Assembly: GCF_024714475.1 (NCBI RefSeq)
Contig: NZ_JAMZMI010000006.1
Location: forward strand, 124,001 to 188,000
DNA from: Marinoscillum sp. MHG1-6
GTDB lineage: Bacteria; Bacteroidota; Bacteroidia; Cytophagales; Cyclobacteriaceae
Length of the DNA: 64,000 nucleotides
Direction of reading: 5' to 3'
In this document: in pieces, positions 1 through 8,417 of the stretch
Layout: every line of letters starts with the position of its first letter
Numbering within the stretch: the first letter of the stretch is position 1
Program-made: the position numbers and the translations under genes
The notes under the pieces: generated by a model
Seen by the model: the letters and a program-made list of their open reading frames with translations, nothing else
Databases searched by the model: none
What the model was told of the DNA's origin: nothing

Positions 1-186
1 TGGTCGAGTGAATTTCAATTTGACGATAAAGTATCTTCCATTAGACGGGGCTTGTAAAGCGTCATTAAAAGACATGTCGGAAACATATGATTCAATTACA
101 AGCTGTGGGTCAGGGTTGTTTCGACTGAACTCAAATCGTTCTACACATGAGGTCAAAAACAGAAGAACAATCAAAACTCTTTTCAT
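1..186 (-). CDS. DUF4249 lipoprotein, N-terminal part only (runs off the window)
   Basis: The minus strand from an ATG at 186 reads MKRVLIVLLFLTSCVERFEF and continues open to the window edge, about 62 residues. A short hydrophobic signal ends in a lipobox (FLTSC), and the following stretch with LVIES is the usual opening of DUF4249 proteins. These are Bacteroidota outer-membrane lipoproteins commonly encoded just after a TonB-dependent receptor. Here the ATG lies 3 bp beyond the stop of the upstream receptor, so the two are surely co-transcribed. The family role is unproven; partnership with the receptor in substrate uptake is inference. The rest of the gene is outside the window. Confidence 0.8.
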   Translation of the reverse strand, partial: MKRVLIVLLFLTSCVERFEFSRNNPDPQLVIESYVSDMSFNDALQAPSNGRYFIVKLKFTRP

Positions 187-189
187 CCT

Positions 190-2853
190 CTAAAACTTAA
201 AATTGTAGGCCAGAGATGGAAACATGCTGCCAACTATCGACACCTTTTTTGCTCCCCCGTATTCATCAAACAAAACGTCGTACACATTATTTCTCCCATA
301 CAGGTTAAAAATTGACAGTACCATTTCTCCCTGGAATTTCTTTTGAGTATTCACTTCACCTATGGTCATGGAAACATCTAATCGATGATAGTCCGGTACC
401 CTGAATTCATTTCGCTGTGAGTATGACAGGACAGAAATATAAGGGTCATAATAAAATTTGGATATTGGGACCGTAATCGGTCGACCGGTTGCATAACTAA
501 AATTTGCTGAAAATGATAAAACCTGGTTTGCTGAATAATTCATGACCACCGAAAGGTTATGTGGTTGATCATACTGCGATGGGTATAATTCACCGTCGTT
601 TACCGTCAGTACATCATAAGGTGAATCAAACCGCAACAAACTTCTGGAATAGGTATATGAAAGCCAGCCATTGAACCTCCCCGCATTCCTTCTGGCTAAA
701 AATTCCACCCCATAGGCAAACCCCTCTCCCTGAATTAAATATCCCTCAACTGATTCTGTAAGTTTAATTTCGGCTCCTTCAATGTAGTCAATAGGGTTTT
801 TAACCATTTTGTAATACCCCTCTACGGATAATTCGTATTTATTTTCTTTCAAATTCTTAAAAATTCCAAGGGAAAACTGGTCACCAATTTCAGGCTCCAG
901 GTTTGGACCACCGGACAGCCAATAATCCTGGGGGCTCGATGAGGTGGAGTTTGAAATTAAATGCACATATTGATAGGTTCGGTAATAACTTGCCTTGAAT
1001 GAGGCAGTAGGATCAACTTTGTACCTGAGCGAAACCCTTGGCTCCATTCCATGCTGAAAAGCAATTAACTCATTCGCTTTATAGTTTCGCGAATTCTGTA
1101 TTTCAGGAAGCCGAGAGTTGGTTGGGTTGTAATTAAATTCATTTACCAAACCTTTTCCAAACCTGTAAAATTGAGAATATCTCAACCCTCCTGAAACCGC
1201 AAATTGATCTGTTATATCCCAGTTATACTGTCCAAATACTGCAGTCTCTAGAGTTTTATGATCATCTATATTGAATTCCAGGACATTGCTTGATGGCACC
1301 GTATTTTTGGATTCACCAGGGTTTATCAGGGAATAGCTCAATTCTACCCCATAATTCATCTGTTTTTCCTCCGAAAACTTCGATTCTATATTGTAAACAA
1401 CATTGGCACTGTTAATACCATTCTCATAAATAAACCCTTCAATTTCATTCCTATTATTCAATTGAGAATTGTAGGAGCTCCCAGCCAGTGTCAGTTGTGA
1501 ACTTGTATTGGGGCCAAAACTGTGCCCCCATTTAAAAGCCAAAGCTTTATTCCCCCATGAGAAGAGTGAATCACCAACAAAAGAAAAACTATCAAAACTG
1601 CCATATCCGGAGACTGATATAAAATTATCCTCATCTATCATTTGAAAAAACTTCGCGGTTAAATCGCCAAAGTCCGCTGAACTTTGACTGAGCTGAAGAT
1701 TTTTCGTTGCATTGAGTATCCAGTCCACATAGGATATCCGCCCTGCAACAATAAAAGAAGACCGGTTTTTCTTTAGCGGACCTTCTATAGCCAATCGGCT
1801 CGAGACCAACCCAAATCCGCCTGCCGTATGATAATCTCTGGTTGCTCCATTTTTTAAGGTTACATCCATGATCGATGAAACCCTGGAGCCATATCTGGCA
1901 TTCCCTCCTCCTTTGATCAACGTTACATCATCAACCACGTCCGGATTAAAAGCAGAATAGTAGCCAAAAAGATGGGAAGGATTATAAATGATTGCCCCGT
2001 CCTGGCGAATAAGGTTTTGTCCCAAATTTCCACCTCTAACATTGAAGCCGGATGATAACTCTCCCGCAGTACTTACTCCGGGTAAGGTCGTTAATCCTTT
2101 TACAGGATCAACCTCACCCATAAAGGTTGGCAGCATTTTGATACTCTTAATGCCTATCTTTTCTACTCCGGTTAATTTGTCACTGATATTCCTATCGAGC
2201 ATATACGCTTGAATAATGACTTCCTCCAGATTCGTTGTATTTGGGTAAAGTGATGTCCGGGGAAGCTCATCATCACCATAATCACTGTAAGCAATGAGTT
2301 GCAAATAGGAATCATAACCTATGTACTGGGTACGAACAACGTTATAGGGTTCATTTGTGCGGTAACTTATAAAATAATTGCCGTCAATGTTTGTAATTCC
2401 CCCGGCGTTCACTGATTCAACCAAAACCTGTGCACCAACCAGCGGCTCATTTAAGTCAATATCATAAATTTCGCCCTTAAGATTGACTGAGCCAGACTTT
2501 AAACGCCTTACAATTAAAAACCCTTTCTTTTGATTGATCTTGTTAGCAATGTCTGTAGGCAATATCACCACTACATTTGGCTTGGCCTGGACCATCTCTT
2601 GCTCAAAGGCCTGAAAAAAAACCTTCAAATAGTCCAGAAGATATCGCTTCTCAGTTACCCCGTTAATACTGATATTTCCAATTCTATCTTCATCAAAAAT
2701 GAAATCCGCCCCATAGTCCTGCTCCACTTTTGACAAATAGTCTTTAATTCCCTTTCCGTTATCAGATCGATCAATGGTGGCAGACCTAAGATCCTGAGAC
2801 CATAGTTGCCCCAGATATAAAAAAAAGCTAAAAGCTAAAAGTGATCGTTTCAA
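190..2853 (-). CDS. TonB-dependent receptor with STN and carboxypeptidase-like domains
   Basis: An 887-residue outer-membrane active-transport receptor. Residues 1-20 form a signal peptide. About 25-100 resemble an STN (secretin/TonB short N-terminal) domain, 122-185 a carboxypeptidase-regulatory-like beta-sandwich, 232-335 the plug (FNVRGG and a conserved IKGG near its end), and the rest the 22-strand barrel ending in an aromatic-type strand (AYNFKF). The only usable start is TTG at 2853, with a TGA in frame a few codons upstream. The next gene encodes a DUF4249 lipoprotein 3 bp downstream, a standard pairing. The substrate is not predictable. The start abuts a gene remnant on the other strand, so the promoter region may be rearranged. 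Confidence 0.9.
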   Translation of the reverse strand: MKRSLLAFSFFLYLGQLWSQDLRSATIDRSDNGKGIKDYLSKVEQDYGADFIFDEDRIGNISINGVTEKRYLLDYLKVFFQAFEQEMVQAKPNVVVILPTDIANKINQKKGFLIVRRLKSGSVNLKGEIYDIDLNEPLVGAQVLVESVNAGGITNIDGNYFISYRTNEPYNVVRTQYIGYDSYLQLIAYSDYGDDELPRTSLYPNTTNLEEVIIQAYMLDRNISDKLTGVEKIGIKSIKMLPTFMGEVDPVKGLTTLPGVSTAGELSSGFNVRGGNLGQNLIRQDGAIIYNPSHLFGYYSAFNPDVVDDVTLIKGGGNARYGSRVSSIMDVTLKNGATRDYHTAGGFGLVSSRLAIEGPLKKNRSSFIVAGRISYVDWILNATKNLQLSQSSADFGDLTAKFFQMIDEDNFISVSGYGSFDSFSFVGDSLFSWGNKALAFKWGHSFGPNTSSQLTLAGSSYNSQLNNRNEIEGFIYENGINSANVVYNIESKFSEEKQMNYGVELSYSLINPGESKNTVPSSNVLEFNIDDHKTLETAVFGQYNWDITDQFAVSGGLRYSQFYRFGKGLVNEFNYNPTNSRLPEIQNSRNYKANELIAFQHGMEPRVSLRYKVDPTASFKASYYRTYQYVHLISNSTSSSPQDYWLSGGPNLEPEIGDQFSLGIFKNLKENKYELSVEGYYKMVKNPIDYIEGAEIKLTESVEGYLIQGEGFAYGVEFLARRNAGRFNGWLSYTYSRSLLRFDSPYDVLTVNDGELYPSQYDQPHNLSVVMNYSANQVLSFSANFSYATGRPITVPISKFYYDPYISVLSYSQRNEFRVPDYHRLDVSMTIGEVNTQKKFQGEMVLSIFNLYGRNNVYDVLFDEYGGAKKVSIVGSMFPSLAYNFKF

Positions 2854-2854
2854 T

Positions 2855-3013
2855 GGAGTGAGAGCAGCCGAATTTGATCAGTATACTCCTAAATATACTG
2901 AATTGGCAAAAGAGAAATATCCCGAGCCACTATTATTAAGAGGCTACATCCATGAACGGTCTGACTACCTGCTAGCTGGTTGGAAGAGGCAATTAGAATT
3001 AGTCAAATTATGA
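2855..3013 (+). pseudogene. C-terminal remnant of an unidentified protein
   Basis: On the plus strand a frame reading VRAAEFDQYTPKYTELAKEK and then about 32 more protein-like residues (including RSDYLLAGWKRQ) ends at a TGA at 3011-3013. It has no ATG, and its upstream extension runs into the signal-peptide codons of the receptor on the other strand. The composition (charged, Tyr/Trp-rich, ends in a proper stop) looks like the tail of a real protein rather than noise. I do not recognise the family. A GTG at 2858 could start a 51-residue peptide, but a truncated remnant left by a rearrangement is likelier. Confidence 0.4.
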
Positions 3014-3103
3014 TGACTGTAAATACAGGTCTCTGCTTGATCGCCTCAAAATTCAGCTTGATCAATGATTCATATCGACGACCATATGGTGGTCTGATAT
3101 ACA

Positions 3104-3139
3104 GATAAAATAAACGTCCTCGCATAAGGCGCGAGGACG
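3104..3139 (-). terminator. Intrinsic terminator of the 3167-3907 lipoprotein gene
   Basis: A perfect 9-bp stem (CGTCCTCGC / GCGAGGACG, 3115-3123 with 3131-3139) with a 7-nt loop is followed on the minus strand by a T-rich tail (TTTATTTTATC). It lies 28 bp past the stop codon of the lipoprotein gene. Confidence 0.8.
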
Positions 3140-3166
3140 CTGAGAGGTCTACTGTTCTGAAAAGCC

Positions 3167-3907
3167 TCAGTGCAACTGCAATGAAACTCTTTCTACGAGG
3201 TCCAGTAGCGAATTAAATTCTTCTTCCTTATCCCAGGTAAACAGTACCCCTCCGCTCACGTTTTTAATTTCATTATCCAACGTCAAAAGTTTTCCATGAA
3301 ACTGAACACTCCAGATCATCTTATTGTTGGTTTCTGCAGGATAGAGTTCGTTGGTAGGTGATATGACCCGAACGGTACCTTCCGCAAGTACCTCAGAGTT
3401 GGTAAAAAAAGGACACCATTCACTAAAATCCACTGTGCTCAATGGCCCTTGAAAAACCTTTACATGCATTTTACCCTGCCCTAGTGACAGAGCACGATCA
3501 CCATTGTTCGCAGCAATAATATCTTGAAACGCCACTACGTCCTCAGGGAAACCCCCTCCGCAATATGTAGGTATTAGATCTGGATAGCCAATGGTAGCCA
3601 CCAGTTTGCTGACATTATCAACCAGAGTTAATGCGAACGCACCCTCATAGCTATCTCTGATCACAAAAGAACCAGAAGTATTGGGAGCATTTTCAATTCC
3701 CTTAGTCGATTGATTTTCGGATGACCAAATGTCTTCATTATTCCCTACAACCATAGGAGCAGAAACAGGAGCAGGAGCAATAATGTCTTCATCATTATTT
3801 GCACATGAAGACATCACTAGGATTAACAATGCCATGATGGCGAAAATGGAAAAATACGTTCCATAATTGATACCGATAATTCGAAGAACAGGATGAGTAG
3901 TTTTCAT
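3167..3907 (-). CDS. Secreted lipoprotein of unknown function
   Basis: A 246-residue protein starting at the ATG at 3907; a TTG two codons earlier is less likely. A long n-region precedes a hydrophobic helix and the lipobox LVMSSC, followed by an Asn/Asp-rich linker (CANNDEDI) typical of outer-membrane-sorted Bacteroidota lipoproteins. The mature part, about 200 residues, has no family I recognise; it is rich in beta-forming segments and contains four or five Cys. It is monocistronic, with its own terminator downstream and a 181-bp gap to the convergently oriented AraC-type gene behind it. The function is unknown. Confidence 0.75.
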   Translation of the reverse strand: MKTTHPVLRIIGINYGTYFSIFAIMALLILVMSSCANNDEDIIAPAPVSAPMVVGNNEDIWSSENQSTKGIENAPNTSGSFVIRDSYEGAFALTLVDNVSKLVATIGYPDLIPTYCGGGFPEDVVAFQDIIAANNGDRALSLGQGKMHVKVFQGPLSTVDFSEWCPFFTNSEVLAEGTVRVISPTNELYPAETNNKMIWSVQFHGKLLTLDNEIKNVSGGVLFTWDKEEEFNSLLDLVERVSLQLH

Positions 3908-4094
3908 GATCAAGTCATTTAGATGTTAAACAATAACTCGTGTGAATGAATGGATCATTGATCACTGCAGATTTTCGATTTTACAATCCTACGCCTGTGG
4001 CCAAGACCCCTCAGTCTTGTTTTTCAAATTTAGGAGACAGGTTCCGAGATGAATGGAACAAAAAGTTCAATTGCTGCCACAAAATGACCACCTG

Positions 4095-5201
4095 TTAAAC
4101 CGCGGTCGAAACAGCCATATATTCAGAGGGTTTCAGTCCAAAGCGACTATGAAAACACTTGGTGAAGTAAGAAGGATTGTTAAAGCCACAGGAAAAAGCT
4201 ATTTGAGAAACACTTCTATTCGCAAGGTTTAGTTTTTGGATAGCCTGGCCCAGCCTAAAGTTTCTCAATATGATATTTGGAGATTCACCCGTTAAGCTGA
4301 CACATTTTCGAAAAAGCTGAGACTTACTGATTAATAACTCCTTACCCAGTGCACTGACATCAAATTCCGCATTTTGCCAGTTTGCATGAAGCACCTTCAC
4401 AAGCTTTTTCAATAACTCTTCCTCACTTTTCGCCAAACTTCTTGTATCAGTTCTATCTAAACTGACCCCGGATTTTTGCAGCAAATCAGCGACCGTGTAG
4501 GTGACATTTAATTGGCTCCCCATGTGTTCACTACACAAAAAACGAGACTGTTTTAAGGTGGCTCCAAAAATATCAGGGTCCTGATCTACAGGGTTCCCGG
4601 CATGAATCACCATTCTTAGATTTAGGTCTTTATCACGCGAAGCTTTTAATGCCATAATTTCCCTGGAGCATTCATAGGCGGGCTGAGCTGATTCAAATGT
4701 GGTAATAATCTCATTTGAAGAGGAATCCGCTGCAACCCCTTTATGTTTCGTAATCACTTCAAGAATGAGCCCCTTGATGGTACTGGTAAGATTTTCAGCT
4801 TTGCGCTCCCCTTGTTGATGGATGAGCAACTTCTTTTGGGAAATCGTAATGGAGAGTATGACCCTAAATGCCGAATCACTAAAAACCTTAATTTTTTGAT
4901 CAATCACAAAATCGGCGACCACAGGATCAAGTATACGACCCAAAAACGCCTTTACCACTCTCTTGTCAACCTCAATGATCTCATCAGGCATTTGCTTGTG
5001 GGAGCGATTATGCACTTCAACAGCGGTTTCCTTATTCGGAGCCTCAATAAGACAATATGCGTTGCTTCGGGCTTCATCGAACCAATAGGTCAGGCAATGA
5101 CATTGCAATTGGTCCTGAACTTCCAAATCCATCTGGTGCGCCCTCGCTACATCTTCTGCAGTGAGGTCCTGACCGATATGCAAATCCATGAATAGAGGCA
5201 T
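4095..5201 (-). CDS. AraC-family regulator fused to DUF4242 and a cyclase-like domain
   Basis: A 368-residue three-part protein. Residues 1-95 match DUF4242 (nickel-binding-protein-like ferredoxin fold): MDLHIG..TAEDVA..H, CHCLTYWFDEARSNAYCLIE and a C-terminal IIEVD. About 105-245 resemble a degenerate class III nucleotide-cyclase fold (GLILEVITKHKGVAAD, RMVIHAG, FGATLKQSRFLCS) and lack an obvious metal-binding Asp pair. About 265-365 form an AraC DNA-binding domain with two helix-turn-helices, the second containing SQIAFSCGFNNPSYFTKCFH. A cytoplasmic, ligand-responsive transcription factor is the natural reading. The 235-bp divergent spacer to the lipoprotein gene at 5449 holds two small palindromes that may be its operators. 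The effector is unknown. Confidence 0.85.
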   Translation of the reverse strand: MPLFMDLHIGQDLTAEDVARAHQMDLEVQDQLQCHCLTYWFDEARSNAYCLIEAPNKETAVEVHNRSHKQMPDEIIEVDKRVVKAFLGRILDPVVADFVIDQKIKVFSDSAFRVILSITISQKKLLIHQQGERKAENLTSTIKGLILEVITKHKGVAADSSSNEIITTFESAQPAYECSREIMALKASRDKDLNLRMVIHAGNPVDQDPDIFGATLKQSRFLCSEHMGSQLNVTYTVADLLQKSGVSLDRTDTRSLAKSEEELLKKLVKVLHANWQNAEFDVSALGKELLISKSQLFRKCVSLTGESPNIILRNFRLGQAIQKLNLANRSVSQIAFSCGFNNPSYFTKCFHSRFGLKPSEYMAVSTAV

Positions 5202-5314
5202 CTAATAAATTTAGTTAAATCCTCTGTCAAAGATGGTGAGGTCACATCATTCATCTACATAAGAAGACCACCATCACACAGAAAGGTTCAGCCATTTCCC
5301 GTCCAATCTCCTCT

Positions 5315-5349
5315 CTTTCAATGTGAAAGCCCCATTCTCAAAATGAGAA
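5315..5349. promoter_or_regulatory. Two adjacent short palindromes in a divergent promoter region
   Basis: CTTTCA-ATG-TGAAAG (5315-5329) and TTCTCA-AAA-TGAGAA (5335-5349) are two perfect 6-bp inverted repeats, each with a 3-nt centre, separated by 5 nt. Both have the form YTYTCA-n3-TGARAR. They lie 114-148 bp upstream of the AraC-type gene on one side and 100 bp upstream of the lipoprotein gene on the other. They could be operator half-sites; no factor is proven. Confidence 0.4.
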
Positions 5350-5448
5350 GTATTCCCAAACCCAATCCTTCTCAGATCCACTTTAAGGGCACTTTATTTT
5401 TCTAGCACGGTTATTTCAACTTTGTTGTGCGAATAAATGATAACCACC

Positions 5449-5895
5449 ATGAAACGTACAAAAGACACATTCATTCATCGGCTGTTTAGAATCTTCTTTT
5501 TGCTTATGGGTGCTTACGCGATGGTTAGCTGTTCACAGGGCAAAAAAGAGGAGGCCAAAAAAGACATTAGCGAAGTAAAACGAGACATCCAGCAGGAGCG
5601 CAGAGACCTGGAGGTCGAGTTGAAGGAACTTAGACAGGAAGTGAAAATGAGGGTCGAAAAAATTGAGACCAAACTGGAGAATGCTTCCGAGGACTCTAAG
5701 GAGGAATTAGAAAAAATGAAGCAAACAATGAAAGCTAAAGGGGAAGACCTGGACAAGGCGCTAAAAAAACTGGAAAATTCCACTGAGCAAGCCTGGGATG
5801 ACACCAAAGCTTTCGCAGAAAATACAGCCAGCGACGTGAAAACCTCCCTCAAAGAATTTGGAGAAAAGGTCAAATCACATTTTCAGGATTCATAA
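5449..5895 (+). CDS. Coiled-coil lipoprotein of unknown function
   Basis: A 148-residue protein; I chose the ATG at 5449 over the one at 5437 because it gives a normal signal peptide (MKRTKDT then a hydrophobic stretch and AMVSC). The mature chain is almost entirely charged amphipathic helix (E/K-rich heptads through about residue 135), like apolipoprotein or ribosome-hibernation-type coiled coils. No catalytic motif is visible. It is divergent from the AraC/DUF4242 gene and has its own terminator, so it is a stand-alone unit possibly controlled by that regulator. The strong frame on the opposite strand here is a codon-bias shadow. Confidence 0.7.
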   Translation: MKRTKDTFIHRLFRIFFLLMGAYAMVSCSQGKKEEAKKDISEVKRDIQQERRDLEVELKELRQEVKMRVEKIETKLENASEDSKEELEKMKQTMKAKGEDLDKALKKLENSTEQAWDDTKAFAENTASDVKTSLKEFGEKVKSHFQDS

Positions 5896-5921
5896 GTTCA
5901 ACCAGCGGTGAATTCCTATCC

Positions 5922-5953
5922 GGCCGTTCCCTTGTGGAACGGCCTTTTTATTT
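5922..5953 (+). terminator. Intrinsic terminator after the coiled-coil lipoprotein gene
   Basis: GGCCGTTCC and GGAACGGCC form a perfect 9-bp stem (5922-5930 with 5936-5944) around CTTGT, followed by TTTTTATTTT. It separates the lipoprotein gene from the SIMPL gene. Confidence 0.9.
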
Positions 5954-6027
5954 TCAACCCTCCCAGAAATATTATAACCCCGCAAGTTAGTATACGTTTC
6001 GTCTTTCATCAGAAAACGAAAAGACCA

Positions 6028-6738
6028 ATGAAGAAATACCTTATCATTTCAGCACTGCTTATTGCTACCCACACCCTACTACTTGCCCAGCAAAACACAT
6101 TGGAAATTAAGGGCTCTGCAGAATTGAAAGTTTCACCTGATCAGGGCATTCTTTACCTCGATCTCAATGCTATCGCTATGAACTTCAATGAAGCTGTTTC
6201 TCAGCTGACAAACAGAGAAAAACGAGTACTCAAGAAGCTGAAAAACATGGGTTATGAAGAAGAAAAGGTCAAAACGACCAACTTCTCTGTGAGAGAAAAT
6301 ATTTTTTGGCGAAACGGCATGCGCATAGATAGCGGCTATATCGCTACTCAGTCGATGGTGCTGGAGTTTCCAAGCTCAAGCAAAAGAATTGGCGAGTTCC
6401 TCAATCAATTTCAAAATGGAAACACCGAAGCCGAAATTAGATTTGGGTTTACCCTGTCAGACAAGCTACGGGAAACTACCAAAGAACAGGTTCTGGAAAA
6501 AGCCGTAGCCGACGCAAAGAAAAATGCTGCTCTCCTCGCAAGGTTCAGCGACGTATCATTGGGAAGTGTTTCTAAAATCATTTACGGAGCTACCTCCAAC
6601 CCGGGTATGCCGATGTATGAAATGAAAGCTGCCTACGCCATGAAAGAATCAGCCATGATGGGACCAGATTCACAGGGATTTCAAGCCCAGGATATCACCG
6701 TAACCGAGCAGGTCACCATACATTTTCTGATAGAATAG
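6028..6738 (+). CDS. SIMPL (DUF541) domain periplasmic protein
   Basis: A 236-residue protein starting at the ATG at 6028 (MKKYLIISALLIATHTLLLA); the frame is open 40 codons further upstream but that stretch contains the terminator of the previous gene. After the signal peptide, residues 25-236 match the SIMPL/DUF541 family: NTLEIKGSAELKVSPDQ at the start, the central tandem with AVADAKKNAALLA, and a C-terminal ITVTEQVTIHF. Family members (for example E. coli YggE) are periplasmic or surface oligomers linked loosely to oxidative stress; the biochemical role is unknown. A near-consensus TACGTTTC -7-like box lies upstream. It converges with plsC, with 8 bp between the ends. Confidence 0.9.
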   Translation: MKKYLIISALLIATHTLLLAQQNTLEIKGSAELKVSPDQGILYLDLNAIAMNFNEAVSQLTNREKRVLKKLKNMGYEEEKVKTTNFSVRENIFWRNGMRIDSGYIATQSMVLEFPSSSKRIGEFLNQFQNGNTEAEIRFGFTLSDKLRETTKEQVLEKAVADAKKNAALLARFSDVSLGSVSKIIYGATSNPGMPMYEMKAAYAMKESAMMGPDSQGFQAQDITVTEQVTIHFLIE

Positions 6739-6746
6739 GATTGAGA

Positions 6747-7457
6747 TTAGGAAGTGGTAATTTGAGCCTTCAGGCGGCCAACTTCCTCTTTGACTTTGTC
6801 AACGATGGCCCCACTCTTTACATCGGATTGGAGCGTTTCCAATGGCTGACCGATATTCACTTTCACCACTCCCGGACTGAGGGCAAAGCTACCTGAAGGT
6901 AACACCTTTTCCGTTCCGGTAATAGACACCGGCACCACCTTTACGCCTGCCTTCGCTGCCAGCATGAACGGCCCCTTTTTGAATTCTCCTATCTCGCCCG
7001 TTTTGCTTCTTGTTCCCTCGGGAAACATCAGCACATCTTTACCTTTTTTGATAAGCTTGCCCGCCTGGGCCAGGCTCGCTATGGCCTTCAATCGATTACT
7101 TCGGTCGACGAAAATCATCCCCGTTGCCAGCATGTACCAGCCGATAAACGGCACCCATTTAATTTCCTTTTTAGCTACAAAATGTAGGTTGTGAGGGATC
7201 GCCCTAAATAGTGACGGGATATCCAGGTAGGATAAATGATTGGAAACAAAAACAAAGGACTCCCCCTTCGGTAAATTTTCTGCACCGGTTACCTGTAACC
7301 GAATTCCACACCCCCAAAGGATACCCGGAGCAAACATGGTTCTCGCCATGACCACCGGTATCTTCTGACTGAAAGTCATCACCAGGACCACGAGCGAGCT
7401 GCTGATCATCAGGATCGTCCAAAAAATGCAAAAGAGGTAACGAAAAGGTGTCAGCAA
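6747..7457 (-). CDS. plsC: 1-acyl-sn-glycerol-3-phosphate acyltransferase
   Basis: A 236-residue PlsC-family acyltransferase that adds the second acyl chain to lysophosphatidic acid in membrane phospholipid synthesis. A hydrophobic N-terminus (residues 5-28) anchors it to the inner membrane. The catalytic block NHLSYLD (His and Asp four residues apart), the glycerophosphate-binding FPEGTRS and the VPVSITG motif are all present in the expected order. The start is TTG at 7457; no ATG occurs between it and the stop of pyrB, with which the frame is shared. It is the last gene of a pyrR-pyrB-plsC run (30-bp gap from pyrB). Confidence 0.92.
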   Translation of the reverse strand: MLTPFRYLFCIFWTILMISSSLVVLVMTFSQKIPVVMARTMFAPGILWGCGIRLQVTGAENLPKGESFVFVSNHLSYLDIPSLFRAIPHNLHFVAKKEIKWVPFIGWYMLATGMIFVDRSNRLKAIASLAQAGKLIKKGKDVLMFPEGTRSKTGEIGEFKKGPFMLAAKAGVKVVPVSITGTEKVLPSGSFALSPGVVKVNIGQPLETLQSDVKSGAIVDKVKEEVGRLKAQITTS

Positions 7458-7487
7458 AATATCAGGTTGATTTAGGTATTTGTATGC

Positions 7488-8417
7488 TTATCCGGCTTTT
7501 TTACCGGCCAGCAGGTAAAGCACCGCCATACGCACCGCTACGCCATTTTCTACCTGTTGCAAGATGATGGAGTGATCAGAATCCGCCACGTCTGAGGTGA
7601 TCTCCACGCCACGGTTAATTGGTCCGGGGTGCATGATTACGATTTCCTTGTTAAGCGTATCCAATAGTTGTTTATTCACTCCGTAATGTTGCGAGTATTC
7701 CCTCAAGGAAGGGAAGTACCTCATCTTTTGACGTTCCAGCTGGATCCTCAATATGTTGGCCACATCGCACCATTCCAGAGCCTTGCGGATATCCAACTCC
7801 ACTTTTACGCCAAGGGAGCTGATATGCTTGGGAAGCAAGGTTGCCGGACCACATACCATGACCTCTGCTCCGAGCTTTTGCAGTGCAAAAATATTTGATA
7901 GTGCCACCCGTGAGTGCAGGATGTCTCCCACAATCACCACTTTCCTGCCTGCCACATCGCCAAGCTTTTCTCTGATTGAGAAACTATCCAGAAGCGCCTG
8001 GGTAGGGTGCTCATGGGTACCGTCTCCGGCATTAATAATATTCGCGTCTATGTGCTTCGCCAGAAAATGAGGAGCCCCCGGGCTACTGTGCCGCATCACG
8101 ATCATATCCACTTTCATGGACAGGATATTATTTACGGTATCCAATAAAGTCTCACCCTTTTTTACTGAGGAAGAGGAAGAGGAAAAGTTGATGACATCCG
8201 CTGAAAGTCTTTTCTCTGCCAACTCAAAGGACAACCTGGTTCGCGTAGAGTTTTCAAAAAATACGTTGGCTACCGTCACATCACGCAGGGAAGGTACTTT
8301 TTTGATGGGCCTGTTCAAAACATCTTTAAATCCATCTGCGGTCTCAAAAATAAGGTTGATCTCCTCGGCGGTGAGGTCTTTGATCCCTAGTAGATGTTTG
8401 GTGTTCAGTTGGCTCAT
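7488..8417 (-). CDS. pyrB: Aspartate carbamoyltransferase catalytic subunit
   Basis: A 309-residue ATCase catalytic chain, the committed step of pyrimidine synthesis (carbamoyl phosphate plus aspartate to carbamoyl aspartate). The carbamoyl-phosphate loop [32 protein letters not shown] and HPGPINRG are intact. The ATG overlaps the pyrR stop by 4 bp, so translation is coupled. The gene pair pyrR-pyrB without pyrI nearby is typical of bacteria whose ATCase is regulated transcriptionally or not at all allosterically. Confidence 0.96.
   Translation of the reverse strand: MSQLNTKHLLGIKDLTAEEINLIFETADGFKDVLNRPIKKVPSLRDVTVANVFFENSTRTRLSFELAEKRLSADVINFSSSSSSVKKGETLLDTVNNILSMKVDMIVMRHSSPGAPHFLAKHIDANIINAGDGTHEHPTQALLDSFSIREKLGDVAGRKVVIVGDILHSRVALSNIFALQKLGAEVMVCGPATLLPKHISSLGVKVELDIRKALEWCDVANILRIQLERQKMRYFPSLREYSQHYGVNKQLLDTLNKEIVIMHPGPINRGVEITSDVADSDHSIILQQVENGVAVRMAVLYLLAGKKAG

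Noticed and set aside
8-193. Plus-strand open frame at the window start
   Set aside because: It is the shadow of the DUF4249 lipoprotein read on the minus strand.
4002-4025. CAAGAC-n6-GTCTTG hairpin followed by T6 on the plus strand
   Set aside because: No plus-strand gene ends here and the minus side has no T tail; kept out as a terminator.
5514-5873. Long open frame antisense to the coiled-coil lipoprotein
   Set aside because: It is Ser/Leu-rich and arises from the E/K codon bias of the real gene; no start context or family.
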